DNA of 64,000 bases, taken from Mixta tenebrionis. GTDB lineage: Bacteria > Pseudomonadota > Gammaproteobacteria > Enterobacterales > Enterobacteriaceae. The DNA lies in NCBI RefSeq assembly GCF_006517625.1, contig NZ_VHQI01000002.1, positions 62,001-126,000 of the forward strand, in the 5' to 3' direction. A program made the translations under genes and the position numbers. The notes under the pieces were generated by a model. The model did not search any database, was not told the origin of the DNA, and saw nothing but the letters and a program-made list of their open reading frames with translations. Of the stretch, positions 34,319 through 42,897 are shown one piece after another (the stretch's first letter is position 1; each line of letters opens with the position of its first letter).

Positions 34319-35649
34319 GTAATCGTAAATATTTTGGCACTGACGGTATTCGTGGAAAAGTGGGCGAAATGCCTATCACGCCTGATTTTGTGCTTAAGCT
34401 GGGCTGGGCTGCAGGGAAAGTGCTGGCGCGCCACGGTTCGAAAAAAATTATCATCGGCAAAGATACTCGTATCTCCGGTTATATGCTGGAGTCAGCGCTG
34501 GAAGCGGGCCTGTCGGCGGCGGGGCTTTCCGCTTCGTTTACCGGCCCGATGCCGACGCCGGCCGTGGCCTACCTGACGCGCACTTTCCGTGCGGAAGCTG
34601 GTATCGTTATTTCCGCCTCGCATAATCCGTTTGAAGATAACGGCATTAAATTTTTCTCTTCCGAAGGCACCAAGCTGCCGGATGAAGTGGAAGAAGCGAT
34701 CGAGCTGGAGATGGAAAAGCCGCTTACCTGCGTTGATTCCGCGGCGCTGGGGCGTGCCAGCCGCATCGTTGATGCCGCCGGGCGCTATATTGAGTTCTGC
34801 AAAGGTACCTTCCCCAGCGAGCTGAGCCTGAACGGCCTGAAGATCGTAGTCGACTGCGCCAACGGCGCTACCTACCATATCGCGCCTAACGTACTGCGCG
34901 AGCTGGGAGCGACGGTTATCTCTTTTGGCATACAGCCGGACGGCGTGAATATCAACAAAGAGTGCGGCGCTACTGACGTACGCGCGCTGCAAAAACGCGT
35001 GGTGGAAGAGCAGGCGGACGTTGGGCTGGCCTTCGACGGCGATGGCGATCGGGTGATCATGGTGGATCACCTGGGCAATAAAGTCGATGGCGATCAGATC
35101 CTTTACATTATCGCACGTGAAGGTCTGCGTCAGGGCCAGCTGCGCGGCGGCGTGGTGGGTACGCTGATGAGCAATATGGGGCTGGAGCTGGCGTTAAAAC
35201 AGCTCGGTATACCTTTTGCGCGCGCTAAAGTCGGCGACCGCTACGTCCTGGAAAAACTGCAGGAGAAAAACTGGCGTCTTGGGGCGGAAAACTCCGGTCA
35301 CGTTATCCTGCTGGATAAGACTACTACCGGCGACGGCATCGTTGCAGGTTTGCAAGTGCTTACTGCAATGGCGCGTAACCATATGACGCTGCACGATTTG
35401 TGCAGCGGCATGAAGCTGCTGCCGCAGATTCTGGTTAACGTTCGCTTTAGCGGCAGCGGCGATCCGCTGGAAAGCGCAGAGGTCAAAGCGGTAACGGCAG
35501 AAGTGGAACAGGCGCTGGCGGGACGCGGGCGCGTGCTGCTGCGCAAATCCGGCACTGAGCCATTGATCCGCGTAATGGTGGAAGGCGAAGACGAAACGCA
35601 GGTCACGGCGCTGGCGCATCGCATCGCCGATGCGGTAAAAGCGGCTTAG
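34315..35649 (+). CDS. glmM: Phosphoglucosamine mutase
   Basis: Converts GlcN-6-P to GlcN-1-P for UDP-GlcNAc. It has 444 residues (E. coli 445); the phosphoserine is Ser102 in [12 protein letters not shown] and the metal loop is DGDGDR. Translation is probably coupled to folP. Confidence 0.98.
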   Translation: MSNRKYFGTDGIRGKVGEMPITPDFVLKLGWAAGKVLARHGSKKIIIGKDTRISGYMLESALEAGLSAAGLSASFTGPMPTPAVAYLTRTFRAEAGIVISASHNPFEDNGIKFFSSEGTKLPDEVEEAIELEMEKPLTCVDSAALGRASRIVDAAGRYIEFCKGTFPSELSLNGLKIVVDCANGATYHIAPNVLRELGATVISFGIQPDGVNINKECGATDVRALQKRVVEEQADVGLAFDGDGDRVIMVDHLGNKVDGDQILYIIAREGLRQGQLRGGVVGTLMSNMGLELALKQLGIPFARAKVGDRYVLEKLQEKNWRLGAENSGHVILLDKTTTGDGIVAGLQVLTAMARNHMTLHDLCSGMKLLPQILVNVRFSGSGDPLESAEVKAVTAEVEQALAGRGRVLLRKSGTEPLIRVMVEGEDETQVTALAHRIADAVKAA

Positions 35650-35692
35650 AAAAGGCTGACGTCGGGCTTTTGCGAGGTTATTATCGGTCATT

Positions 35693-35720
35693 CCGGGCGC
35701 ATGTAGATGAAGGCGCCCGG
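35693..35720. repeat. Inverted repeat after glmM
   Basis: CCGGGCGC and GCGCCCGG pair around a 12-base loop. No T-run follows, so it may protect the 3' end rather than terminate. Confidence 0.45.
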
Positions 35721-35947
35721 CAGGCGGACGGGGTTTTCTCATTGCTGCCCAGGCTGTGGATTTCGACGTAAAAAACAGCGACATGACGTTTTTTTCTGCA
35801 ATCGGCGCGCGCGCAGCAAAATGCGCTTGCAGATGTCGGAACCTTTGGTTAGTATTCACACCCGCTTCTGATGGGTGATGAGCATTATCCCCGTTATTGG
35901 TTTGAAGCTTTTGATGTGCGGTCACCGCGCAAGGAAACAGGTTGATT

Positions 35948-36280
35948 ATGTACGAAGCTCTGTTAGTCGTTTTTCTGTTAGTGGCAATCGGCCTTGTGGG
36001 TCTGATCATGCTGCAGCAGGGTAAAGGCGCTGATATGGGAGCCTCTTTTGGTGCAGGCGCTTCCGCGACGCTGTTTGGTTCTGCCGGTTCTGGTAACTTC
36101 ATGACCCGTATGACCGCGGTGCTGGCGACCCTGTTCTTCGTTATCAGTCTGATTCTGGGTAACCTGAACAGCAATAAGACAACCAAAGGTAGCGAGTGGG
36201 AAAACCTGACGCAGCCGGCTCAGTCTCAGCAGACTGCTCCAGCTCAACCGGCAGCGCCGGGCAGCGATATCCCGCAATAA
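35948..36280 (+). CDS. secG: Protein-export membrane protein SecG
   Basis: Third subunit of the SecYEG channel. The 110 residues equal E. coli SecG: two membrane helices and a central conserved GKGADMGASFGAGASATLFG. The start MYEALLVVFLLV is chosen by homology; an upstream TTG at 35942 is in frame. It is followed 36 bp later by tRNA-Leu, as in E. coli. Confidence 0.97.
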   Translation: MYEALLVVFLLVAIGLVGLIMLQQGKGADMGASFGAGASATLFGSAGSGNFMTRMTAVLATLFFVISLILGNLNSNKTTKGSEWENLTQPAQSQQTAPAQPAAPGSDIPQ

Positions 36281-36316
36281 GTTGTGCTGGCGTCGGCTAA
36301 GACTGACGACTTAAGT

Positions 36317-36403
36317 GCCGAGGTGGTGGAATTGGTAGACACGCTACCTTGAGGTGGTAGTGCCCGATTGGGCTTACGGGTTCAAGTCCCGTCCTCGGTA
36401 CCA
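36317..36403 (+). tRNA. leuU: tRNA-Leu (GAG)
   Basis: 87 nt with acceptor GCCGAGG/CCTCGGT, discriminator A and encoded CCA, a long class II variable arm (TGCCCGATTGGGCTT) and TpsiC loop GGTTCAAGTCC. The anticodon GAG is at 36351-36353. It differs from E. coli leuU only around the variable arm, and lies after secG as there. Confidence 0.97.
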
Positions 36404-36413
36404 ATATTCGATT

Positions 36414-36439
36414 ACAGACGCTAACGGCGTCTGTTTTTG
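36414..36439 (+). terminator. Terminator after tRNA-Leu
   Basis: ACAGACGC and GCGTCTGT pair around TAACG and run into TTTTTG. A worn copy of this element occurs near 37321-37350. Confidence 0.88.
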
Positions 36440-37758
36440 TTTGTATCATCCGCGTAAGAACGGCTTTTCTCTCTTTTATTCCCTCTCAATTTTAGGCTGG
36501 CTTCATCAGCATTGCTTCATCCCGGTTATAAATGCGTGCGCCTTCTGCCCGAAGGAGAGCTTATACCAACGGGTTGAGCAAACATTACGGTCTGTCTCCG
36601 GGATTGATGGTGCATTTCGCTGTGCTGCGCTGGAGATGGCGTCATTTGCTGTTCATCGCCGGTATAGGGAGGGCGATATTTATTTTTGCATGACGCCCTG
36701 GATCTTTTTGCGATTTTTCCCCCTCTTAATGAGTCAGGAAGCCATCAAATAAAGAGGGCATCATGTTGGGTTTAAATCCATGTTGACCGGTATGAGTGGA
36801 TGCTATAGAGGTTGACCGAACTGATAGCGATTGCCGCCGCACTATGGGGCGGAGCAACGATGGGGATGGCCTGTTGGCTTTACGTTTGTTTGCGCTGAAG
36901 CAGAGATGAAATAAAATATTTTCCCGAAACCTCCGGGTAAGCGTACAGCGCAGGCCGCATTGATAGCTGGTTCGCGGCAAGCTGCTCCAGCTATTTTCCC
37001 GTTTAGCCCATGCGCTAGCTGTTTTTCAGCGCCTGTTCCAGCAGAATAAAAGTATTCCTGAGCGCCGGCGTAAGGCTGCTGGCCGTTGGACTTTAATCGT
37101 GGCAATTCACTTCAACAGCCCCTTAAGCATGAGCTGCGCGCTATTTCCGGAACGGTAACGGACAGATAGTTTGCCAATCTTTTTGCTTTGCTGGATATCG
37201 GGCTACGACGGCGGCGCCGGCGCCGGGCAGCGCTACAGCTATAAGCGACATTTCACGATTTTTAATAACATTTATCAGTCCAGTAATAGTGAAGTTCATG
37301 TCTGTTTCTGTATCACCGGGCGATTGCAGATGCTAATGGCGTCCGTTTTTATCTGCTAAAATATATCGCTGCTGCTCTCTTTTCGCATATTTTCGTCGAT
37401 GCGCATTACTCTTTCATTATTAAATTACTGGTATCATTTGGCGTCGTGGCCTTTATTAATGTCAGACGGCTATCTGTTCCGGCGTTGATTGGTTAATGCA
37501 GGGTTTATTTTTTATTGCCTTAATTAACTTGCGTCATGGGTTTGTTAACAATAAACGTCTTTTTCTGCTGGCAGCCGCTAATTATGGCAGGTCACGGCAG
37601 AAGTAAAGCGTTTTCAGATAAGCCTCTCAGCCCTGGCAATATCAGCTGTAAAAACTTGAACCATCCCCCGTTTTTGCCACAGGAAAAGTTCTAAAGTAGC
37701 CGATTATAAAGCAGGACTATTAATAAAATTTATTAACCCATTCTCAGGAATATATATT
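36440..37758. other. Decayed, gene-free accessory spacer
   Basis: About 1.3 kb without a credible gene. Short frames exist but none has an SD, a known domain or enteric codon use over its length. The segment near 37363-37495 reads as a hydrophobic stretch (LFSHIFVDAHYSFIIKLLVS) that may be the end of a lost membrane protein. E. coli has yhbX and argG in this interval; neither is recognisable here. Confidence 0.6.
37293..37357 (+). repeat. Degenerate copy of tRNA-Leu 3' end and terminator
   Basis: GTTCATGTCTGTTTCTGTAT aligns with the TpsiC arm and acceptor of tRNA-Leu (GTTCAAGTCCCGTCCTCGGT). It is followed by CGATTGCAGATGCTAATGGC, matching CGATTACAGACGCTAACGGC of the tRNA terminator, then GTCCGTTTTTATCTG. 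The match extends about 60 bases with many substitutions and a 2-base gap. It no longer folds as a tRNA arm. Confidence 0.7.
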
Positions 37759-38844
37759 ATGTCTAAAACATGGGTCATGATTATTTGCGGCGCTATTATT
37801 GGAGCTGTTGCCTTAACGCTTGGTGAAGCAGGGAATCCGGCAAATATGGGCGTTTGCGTTGCCTGTTTTTTACGTGACAGCGCGGGCAGCTTTAATTTAC
37901 ACAGCGCTTCAGCCGTTCAATATTTTCGGCCGGAAATTACAGGTTTTGTTATCGGCGCTTTCGCTTCAGCGTTATTATTCCGCGAGTTCAGCGCAAAGGG
38001 CGGCTCGGCCCCCGTTATACGTTTTACCCTTGGTTTTTTTATGATGCTGGGGTGTCTGGTGTTTTTAGGCTGTCCGCTACGGATGATGCTGCGCCTGGGG
38101 GCTGGCGATTTGAATGCGCTTATCGGCCTGGCGGGCCTGGTCGCTGGTATCGGCGTCGGCTGTCTGTTTATTAAAAAAGGGTTTACGCTGCCGCGCAACT
38201 ACCGGCAAAGTTCGCTGGAGGGCGCGCTCTTCCCGATAATCTGTCTTGCGCTGCTGCTGCTTTTCCTGTGGAACGGCGAGCTTTTCCGCGCCAGTGTAAA
38301 AGGGCCGGGAGCCAGTCACGCGCCGGTGTGGCTCTCGCTGATCGGAGGGGTGCTGATTGGTATTGTTGTCCAGCGCTCCCGTTTCTGCTTTATCGGCATG
38401 GCGAAAAACATTTTCCTGACGCGTAATTTTTCCATGGCGCTGGGCGTTTTAGCGCTGACCCTGCTGGTAGGTATCGGCAATCTTTACCTGGGAAAATTCA
38501 CTGCTGGTTTTGAGCATCAGCCAATTGCCCATGCGGATGGCGTCTGGAACTTTCTTTCTATGGCGCTGGTTGGGCTGTGCGGCGTGTTTATTACCGGCTG
38601 CCCGCTACGCCAGTTAGTCAGGGCGGGGCAGGGAAGTTCTGACGCCGCGATAGTTGTGCTGGGTATGCTGCTGGGCGCGGCGGCGGCGCATAACTTTTCT
38701 CTCGCCTCAAGCCCCGCCGGCCCAACCGCAGGCGGCAAAATTATCGTTATAATCGGTATTCTGCTCACTCTGATTATCGGCGTAATATATATTTTTAGAG
38801 CGCGTAAAATAGTGGCAAGCGCAGGGAAACCGGCTGATGAATAG
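37759..38844 (+). CDS. yedE: YedE-family putative selenium transporter
   Basis: Inner-membrane protein of the YeeE/YedE superfamily, selenium-associated subgroup. The 361 residues have about ten hydrophobic segments. Recognised family blocks are GNPANMGVCVACFLRD at the N-terminus, QYFRPEITGFVIGAF, two GCPLR motifs (GCPLRMMLRLGAGD and GCPLRQLVRAG), QRSRFCFIG, and QPIAHADGVWNFLSMALVG. The conserved Cys residues probably relay the chalcogen. It differs from E. coli YedE proper. It overlaps the DUF3343 gene by 8 bases. Transport of selenium is inferred from family association. Confidence 0.85.
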   Translation: MSKTWVMIICGAIIGAVALTLGEAGNPANMGVCVACFLRDSAGSFNLHSASAVQYFRPEITGFVIGAFASALLFREFSAKGGSAPVIRFTLGFFMMLGCLVFLGCPLRMMLRLGAGDLNALIGLAGLVAGIGVGCLFIKKGFTLPRNYRQSSLEGALFPIICLALLLLFLWNGELFRASVKGPGASHAPVWLSLIGGVLIGIVVQRSRFCFIGMAKNIFLTRNFSMALGVLALTLLVGIGNLYLGKFTAGFEHQPIAHADGVWNFLSMALVGLCGVFITGCPLRQLVRAGQGSSDAAIVVLGMLLGAAAAHNFSLASSPAGPTAGGKIIVIIGILLTLIIGVIYIFRARKIVASAGKPADE

Positions 38845-39091
38845 CGGCTACCTGTTTTTATTTCATACGCCGCTGGGCGCCATTTTGTTAAAGAAAGCGC
38901 TGGCCCGGCGGCAAATTATATTTCACGTGTTTGATGCTCCGCGCCAGCTTACCGCCGAGTGCGGCGTTGCGGTATCTTTTACGCTGCCTGATGATGATGA
39001 GTTTCAATATTATTTAAATCAGGAGGTCAGCGTCGTATACCGGTTGGGTAACGATGGCGCGCCAGAATTAATATGGCGGGATGAGCGGTAA
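38837..39091 (+). CDS. DUF3343 small protein, putative Se/S carrier partner of YedE
   Basis: 84 residues, no signal peptide. The layout fits DUF3343: YLFLFHTPLGAILLKKAL at the N-terminus and a Cys-Gly (Cys42, ECGVAVSF) where the family has its conserved Cys. DUF3343 genes commonly sit beside selenium-type yedE. The 8-base overlap with yedE suggests coupled translation. The usual third partner, a SirA/TusA-like YedF, is not seen nearby. The biochemical role is unknown. Confidence 0.75.
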   Translation: MNSGYLFLFHTPLGAILLKKALARRQIIFHVFDAPRQLTAECGVAVSFTLPDDDEFQYYLNQEVSVVYRLGNDGAPELIWRDER

Positions 39092-39564
39092 TCCGGGTAT
39101 AGCATCTTTTACTGCTGATCTGCTTAACGCTGATGCCCGCTATCCTGATAGGTAATATCCGGCCGATGACCGTAGCTGTTACGGTAAGCTGCGCTTGCTT
39201 GATGCTTTTTTTCTCGCTAACCGTGCAGAGGCATATATATTCCTGCCGTTAGCGCTGTTTAACCGTTCGCTAAATATTGCCTGGCATTAAGCTTATAAGG
39301 ACGATGGAATCATTGTCGCCAGCGGCCGGGGTTCTGGCGCAAAGTAGCGGGGTAGAGGCTGCGCCCTTTACTCATTCTGCCGCCATAGCCGCTTTTAGGC
39401 TTAACGCGGGTCATCGAATAAATCATCCCGGCAGGGATGGCAAGCCGCTAACGCCAGCACATTACGACTTCTCAGCAGAGACGGACGTATCTGTAGTATA
39501 AATAGGGGGATTAATAAACCAGGCTCGTCAAACCGGGCGGAAAGATTACTGAATGGAGTGAGTA
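39092..39564. other. Spacer with no clear gene
   Basis: About 470 bp. A 74-codon frame at 39277-39501 lacks an SD and any known domain; it may be worn coding DNA. No terminator is obvious after the DUF3343 gene. Confidence 0.5.
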
Positions 39565-40374
39565 ATGAGTAGAGAGTATGGCAAAGCGATGACGGATATC
39601 CTTATTCCCCGCGTGCTGGAGCTGGAGGGCGTTAATAATGTACGCGATATGGGAGGCTATCCGGTTGCCGGTGGACATATTCGTCCAGGAAAGCTGATTC
39701 GCGGTGAGGATCTCTACTGCCTTACGCCCGCCGGAGAGCAGCTGCTGGCGCAGATTCCGCTGGCGAAAGTGGTGGATCTACGTACCGATGGCGAAGTCAG
39801 CGATCGCCCCGATCGCACCCCCGGCGATGCCGCCTTGATCCGTCTGGACGTGCTCAGCAGCGTTTTACCGGTACACAGCGCCAGCCCGGCAGAGATGCTT
39901 AAGCAGCTGGGAAAGAACGATCCGGCCGTGGTTTTTCAGGATATCTATCTGGCTTTCGTTCACCAGTCCGCCTGTCTGGACCGGTGGGGTGAATTTCTTC
40001 ACGAGCTGCTTACTCTGGCTGAAGGCGCGCTCTATTTTCACTGCACGGCAGGTAAAGATCGCACCGGGTTTGCCGCCGCGCTTGTGTTGATGGCATTAGG
40101 CGCGGAGCGGCAGGTGATTATGGCGGACTATCTGCTCAGCAACCGCTATCGGGCCGCGGTCAACCAGCGTCTGCTGACAGAGTACGGCGCTCTGGTCGCG
40201 GAGGCCGATCGGGAGAATATTCTGACGCTGTTGCAGGTGCAGGAGAGCTATCTGAACGCGTCGTTACAGGCGATTGATGAACAGTACGGCGACAGTAAGA
40301 CGTTTCTGCATCGTGCGCTGGGGATTGGCCCGGCTGAACGCGCCCGCCTGAATGCGCTGCTGGTGGAAAGATAG
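39565..40374 (+). CDS. Tyrosine-protein phosphatase-like protein
   Basis: 269 residues, no signal peptide or membrane segment. The signature HCTAGKDRTGFA (Cys159-160 region, nucleophile Cys160) is the HCxxGKDRT loop of the Y_phosphatase3 family. The N-terminal NVRDMGGYPV and LIRGEDLYCLT with VVDLRTDGEVSDRPD are also typical of it. Members act on phosphotyrosine or phosphoinositides; the substrate here is unknown. The start has SD GGAG 7 bases upstream. It stands alone between the YedE pair and tRNA-Met. Confidence 0.85.
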   Translation: MSREYGKAMTDILIPRVLELEGVNNVRDMGGYPVAGGHIRPGKLIRGEDLYCLTPAGEQLLAQIPLAKVVDLRTDGEVSDRPDRTPGDAALIRLDVLSSVLPVHSASPAEMLKQLGKNDPAVVFQDIYLAFVHQSACLDRWGEFLHELLTLAEGALYFHCTAGKDRTGFAAALVLMALGAERQVIMADYLLSNRYRAAVNQRLLTEYGALVAEADRENILTLLQVQESYLNASLQAIDEQYGDSKTFLHRALGIGPAERARLNALLVER

Positions 40375-40582
40375 CGTATAGCCTTTAAATCTCCGCCGTC
40401 GCCTGATAAGATACCTCTCTCCGTGGCAGAGCATGCCTGTTTGCTGCGGAGCTGAAAGATCTGTTGTTGTGACTAACGAGTTGTGAGAATATGGCATAAG
40501 GCATTCATTCTTAACTGGTTTATTTATCAACGCATCAGGCTTCGAATGCAGGTCTGAAGCCCGTAGCAAATCTTAGTTTCAC

Positions 40583-40611
40583 TTGCATTTTGTGCAGGTT
40601 CGGCGTAATAT
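40583..40611 (+). promoter_or_regulatory. Promoter of the metY-rimP-nusA-infB operon
   Basis: TTGCAT, exactly 17 bases, TAATAT, with the tRNA starting 17 bp after the -10. Spacing and context are near ideal for sigma-70. Confidence 0.8.
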
Positions 40612-40627
40612 TCGCCACGTTTCCGGA

Positions 40628-40704
<77 letters not shown>

Positions 40705-40833
40705 CTTTCCCTTAGAGTTATTTTTCAAATATACTGTATGTATCTCCGAATGCATCCTCAGCTAATTTTTGAAAAAAATTCTTTGGATGGTGTGCCGGGC
40801 CGCAGCTGCGGCATACAGGGTCCAGTCGCATTA

Positions 40834-40858
40834 AGCCCCGAATTTTCGGGGTTTTTTG
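40834..40858 (+). terminator. Terminator/attenuator between tRNA-Met and rimP
   Basis: AAGCCCCGAA and TTCGGGG form a tight hairpin followed by TTTTTTG. rimP begins 58 bp later without a new strong promoter, so partial read-through is likely, as known for this operon in E. coli. Confidence 0.85.
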
Positions 40859-40915
40859 TTATCAGGAATCGCAACACTGGGCTATAAGCCCTTTTTTTAT
40901 GTCTTGGGGGTGGGC

Positions 40916-41368
40916 TTGTCCACATTAGAGCAGAAATTAACAGAGATGATTTCAGCACCGGTAGAAGCGCTTGGCTACGAACTGGTCGGTATCGAGTTCA
41001 TACGTGGTCGCACTTCAACGTTGCGCATCTATATTGATAGTGAAGATGGCATCAATGTTGACGATTGTGCTGATGTCAGCCACCAGGTAAGCGCAGTCAT
41101 GGATGTGGAAGATCCCATCACGGTCGCTTACAACCTTGAAGTTTCCTCGCCGGGTCTTGATCGCCCACTGTTTACCGCTGAACATTATGTACGATTTACA
41201 GGTGAGGAAGTCAGCCTGGTACTGCGTATGGCCGTCCAGAACCGCCGTAAATGGCAGGGTGTCATTAAGGCCGTTGAAGGCGAAATGATTACGGTGACCG
41301 TCGAGGGTAGAGATGAAGTGTTCGCGCTGAGCAATATTCAGAAAGCGAACCTGGTCCCCCACTTTTAA
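40916..41368 (+). CDS. rimP: Ribosome maturation factor RimP
   Basis: Needed for 30S maturation. From the TTG at 40916 the product has 150 residues and begins [11 protein letters not shown], exactly as E. coli RimP, with SD GGGGGTG just upstream. A GTG two codons earlier overlaps the SD and is less likely. First protein gene of the nusA-infB operon. Confidence 0.96.
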   Translation: MSTLEQKLTEMISAPVEALGYELVGIEFIRGRTSTLRIYIDSEDGINVDDCADVSHQVSAVMDVEDPITVAYNLEVSSPGLDRPLFTAEHYVRFTGEEVSLVLRMAVQNRRKWQGVIKAVEGEMITVTVEGRDEVFALSNIQKANLVPHF

Positions 41369-41392
41369 AAGTCCGGATTGAGGCTAACCAGG

Positions 41393-42880
41393 ATGAATAA
41401 AGAAATCTTAGCTGTTGTAGAAGCCGTTTCTAATGAAAAAGCCCTGCCGCGTGAGAAAATCTTCGAAGCGCTGGAGAGCGCACTGGCTACTGCAACCAAG
41501 AAAAAATATGAGCAGGAAATCGATGTACGCGTCAGCATCGATCGGAAAAGCGGCGACTTCGATACCTTCCGTCGCTGGCAGGTAGTGGAAGAAGTCACCC
41601 AGCCGACGCGCGAAATCACGCTGGAAGCGGCGCGTTATGAAGATGAAACCCTCAACCCTGGCGACTTCGTTGAAGATCAGATTGAGTCGGTAAAATTTGA
41701 CCGCATCACCACCCAGACCGCGAAACAGGTTATCGTACAGAAAGTACGTGAAGCCGAGCGCGCGATGGTGGTCGATCAGTTCCGCGAGCAGGAAGGCGAA
41801 ATCATCACCGGCGTGGTGAAAAAGGTTAACCGCGACAATATTACGCTCGATCTCGGCAACAACGCGGAAGCGGTAATTCTGCGTGAAGATATGCTGCCGC
41901 GTGAGAATTTCCGTCCGGGCGATCGCATTCGCGGCGTACTTTATGCGGTACGTCCCGAAGCGCGCGGCGCGCAGCTGTTCGTCAGCCGTTCTAAACCGGA
42001 AATGCTGGTTGAACTGTTCCGCATTGAAGTACCGGAAATCGGCGAAGAAGTGATTGAGATTAAAGCTGCCGCTCGCGATCCGGGATCGCGCGCTAAAATC
42101 GCAGTGAAAACCAACGATAAGCGTATCGACCCGGTCGGCGCCTGCGTCGGCATGCGCGGCGCGCGCGTGCAGGCGGTCTCCAGCGAGCTGGGCGGCGAGC
42201 GTATCGATATCGTTCTGTGGGATGACAACCCGGCGCAGTTCGTGATTAATGCGATGGCGCCTGCGGATGTCGCCTCAATCGTGGTGGATGAAGATAATCA
42301 CACCATGGATATCGCTGTAGAAGCCGGCAATCTGGCTCAGGCGATTGGCCGTAATGGTCAAAACGTGCGTCTGGCTTCGCAACTGAGCGGTTGGGAGCTG
42401 AACGTGATGACGGTCGATGATTTGCAGGCGAAACATCAGGCGGAAGCGCATGCCGCGATTGATGTTTTCACTAAACACCTGGACATCGATGAAGAGTTCG
42501 CCACCGTGCTGGTCGAAGAAGGGTTCTCCTCCCTGGAAGAGTTGGCCTATGTGCCAATGAACGAGCTGCTGGAAATCGAAGGCCTGGATGAAGAGACCGT
42601 AGAAGCACTGCGCGAACGTGCGAAAAATGCGTTGACGACCCTGGCGCTGGAAAAAGCCGAAAGCAATGGCGGCGGCGAGCCTGCGGACGATCTGCTTAAC
42701 CTTGAAGGTATGGATCGCGCTCTGGCTAACAAACTGGCGGCACGTGGCATTTGCACGCTGGAAGATCTGGCCGAGCAGGGTGTTGACGATCTGACAGATA
42801 TCGAAGGCCTGGACGATGAGAAGGCCGGCGCCCTGATTATGGCGGCGCGTAATATCTGCTGGTTCGGCGACGACGCGTAA
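41393..42880 (+). CDS. nusA: Transcription termination/antitermination factor NusA
   Basis: Binds RNA polymerase and modulates pausing, termination and antitermination. The 495 residues equal the E. coli length: N-terminal domain, S1 (about 135-200), KH1 and KH2 (about 200-345), and two acidic repeats ending [11 protein letters not shown]. The start [12 protein letters not shown] has SD CAGGATG; five codons upstream are open but unlikely. Confidence 0.98.
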   Translation: MNKEILAVVEAVSNEKALPREKIFEALESALATATKKKYEQEIDVRVSIDRKSGDFDTFRRWQVVEEVTQPTREITLEAARYEDETLNPGDFVEDQIESVKFDRITTQTAKQVIVQKVREAERAMVVDQFREQEGEIITGVVKKVNRDNITLDLGNNAEAVILREDMLPRENFRPGDRIRGVLYAVRPEARGAQLFVSRSKPEMLVELFRIEVPEIGEEVIEIKAAARDPGSRAKIAVKTNDKRIDPVGACVGMRGARVQAVSSELGGERIDIVLWDDNPAQFVINAMAPADVASIVVDEDNHTMDIAVEAGNLAQAIGRNGQNVRLASQLSGWELNVMTVDDLQAKHQAEAHAAIDVFTKHLDIDEEFATVLVEEGFSSLEELAYVPMNELLEIEGLDEETVEALRERAKNALTTLALEKAESNGGGEPADDLLNLEGMDRALANKLAARGICTLEDLAEQGVDDLTDIEGLDDEKAGALIMAARNICWFGDDA

Positions 42881-42897
42881 TAACAGGAAGGAACAGC

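Noticed and set aside
36354-36752. 132-codon frame overlapping tRNA-Leu
   Set aside because: It begins inside the tRNA gene and crosses its terminator, with no known domain.
39277-39501. 74-codon frame after the DUF3343 gene
   Set aside because: No SD, no domain and AT/GC pattern unlike coding DNA; treated as spacer.
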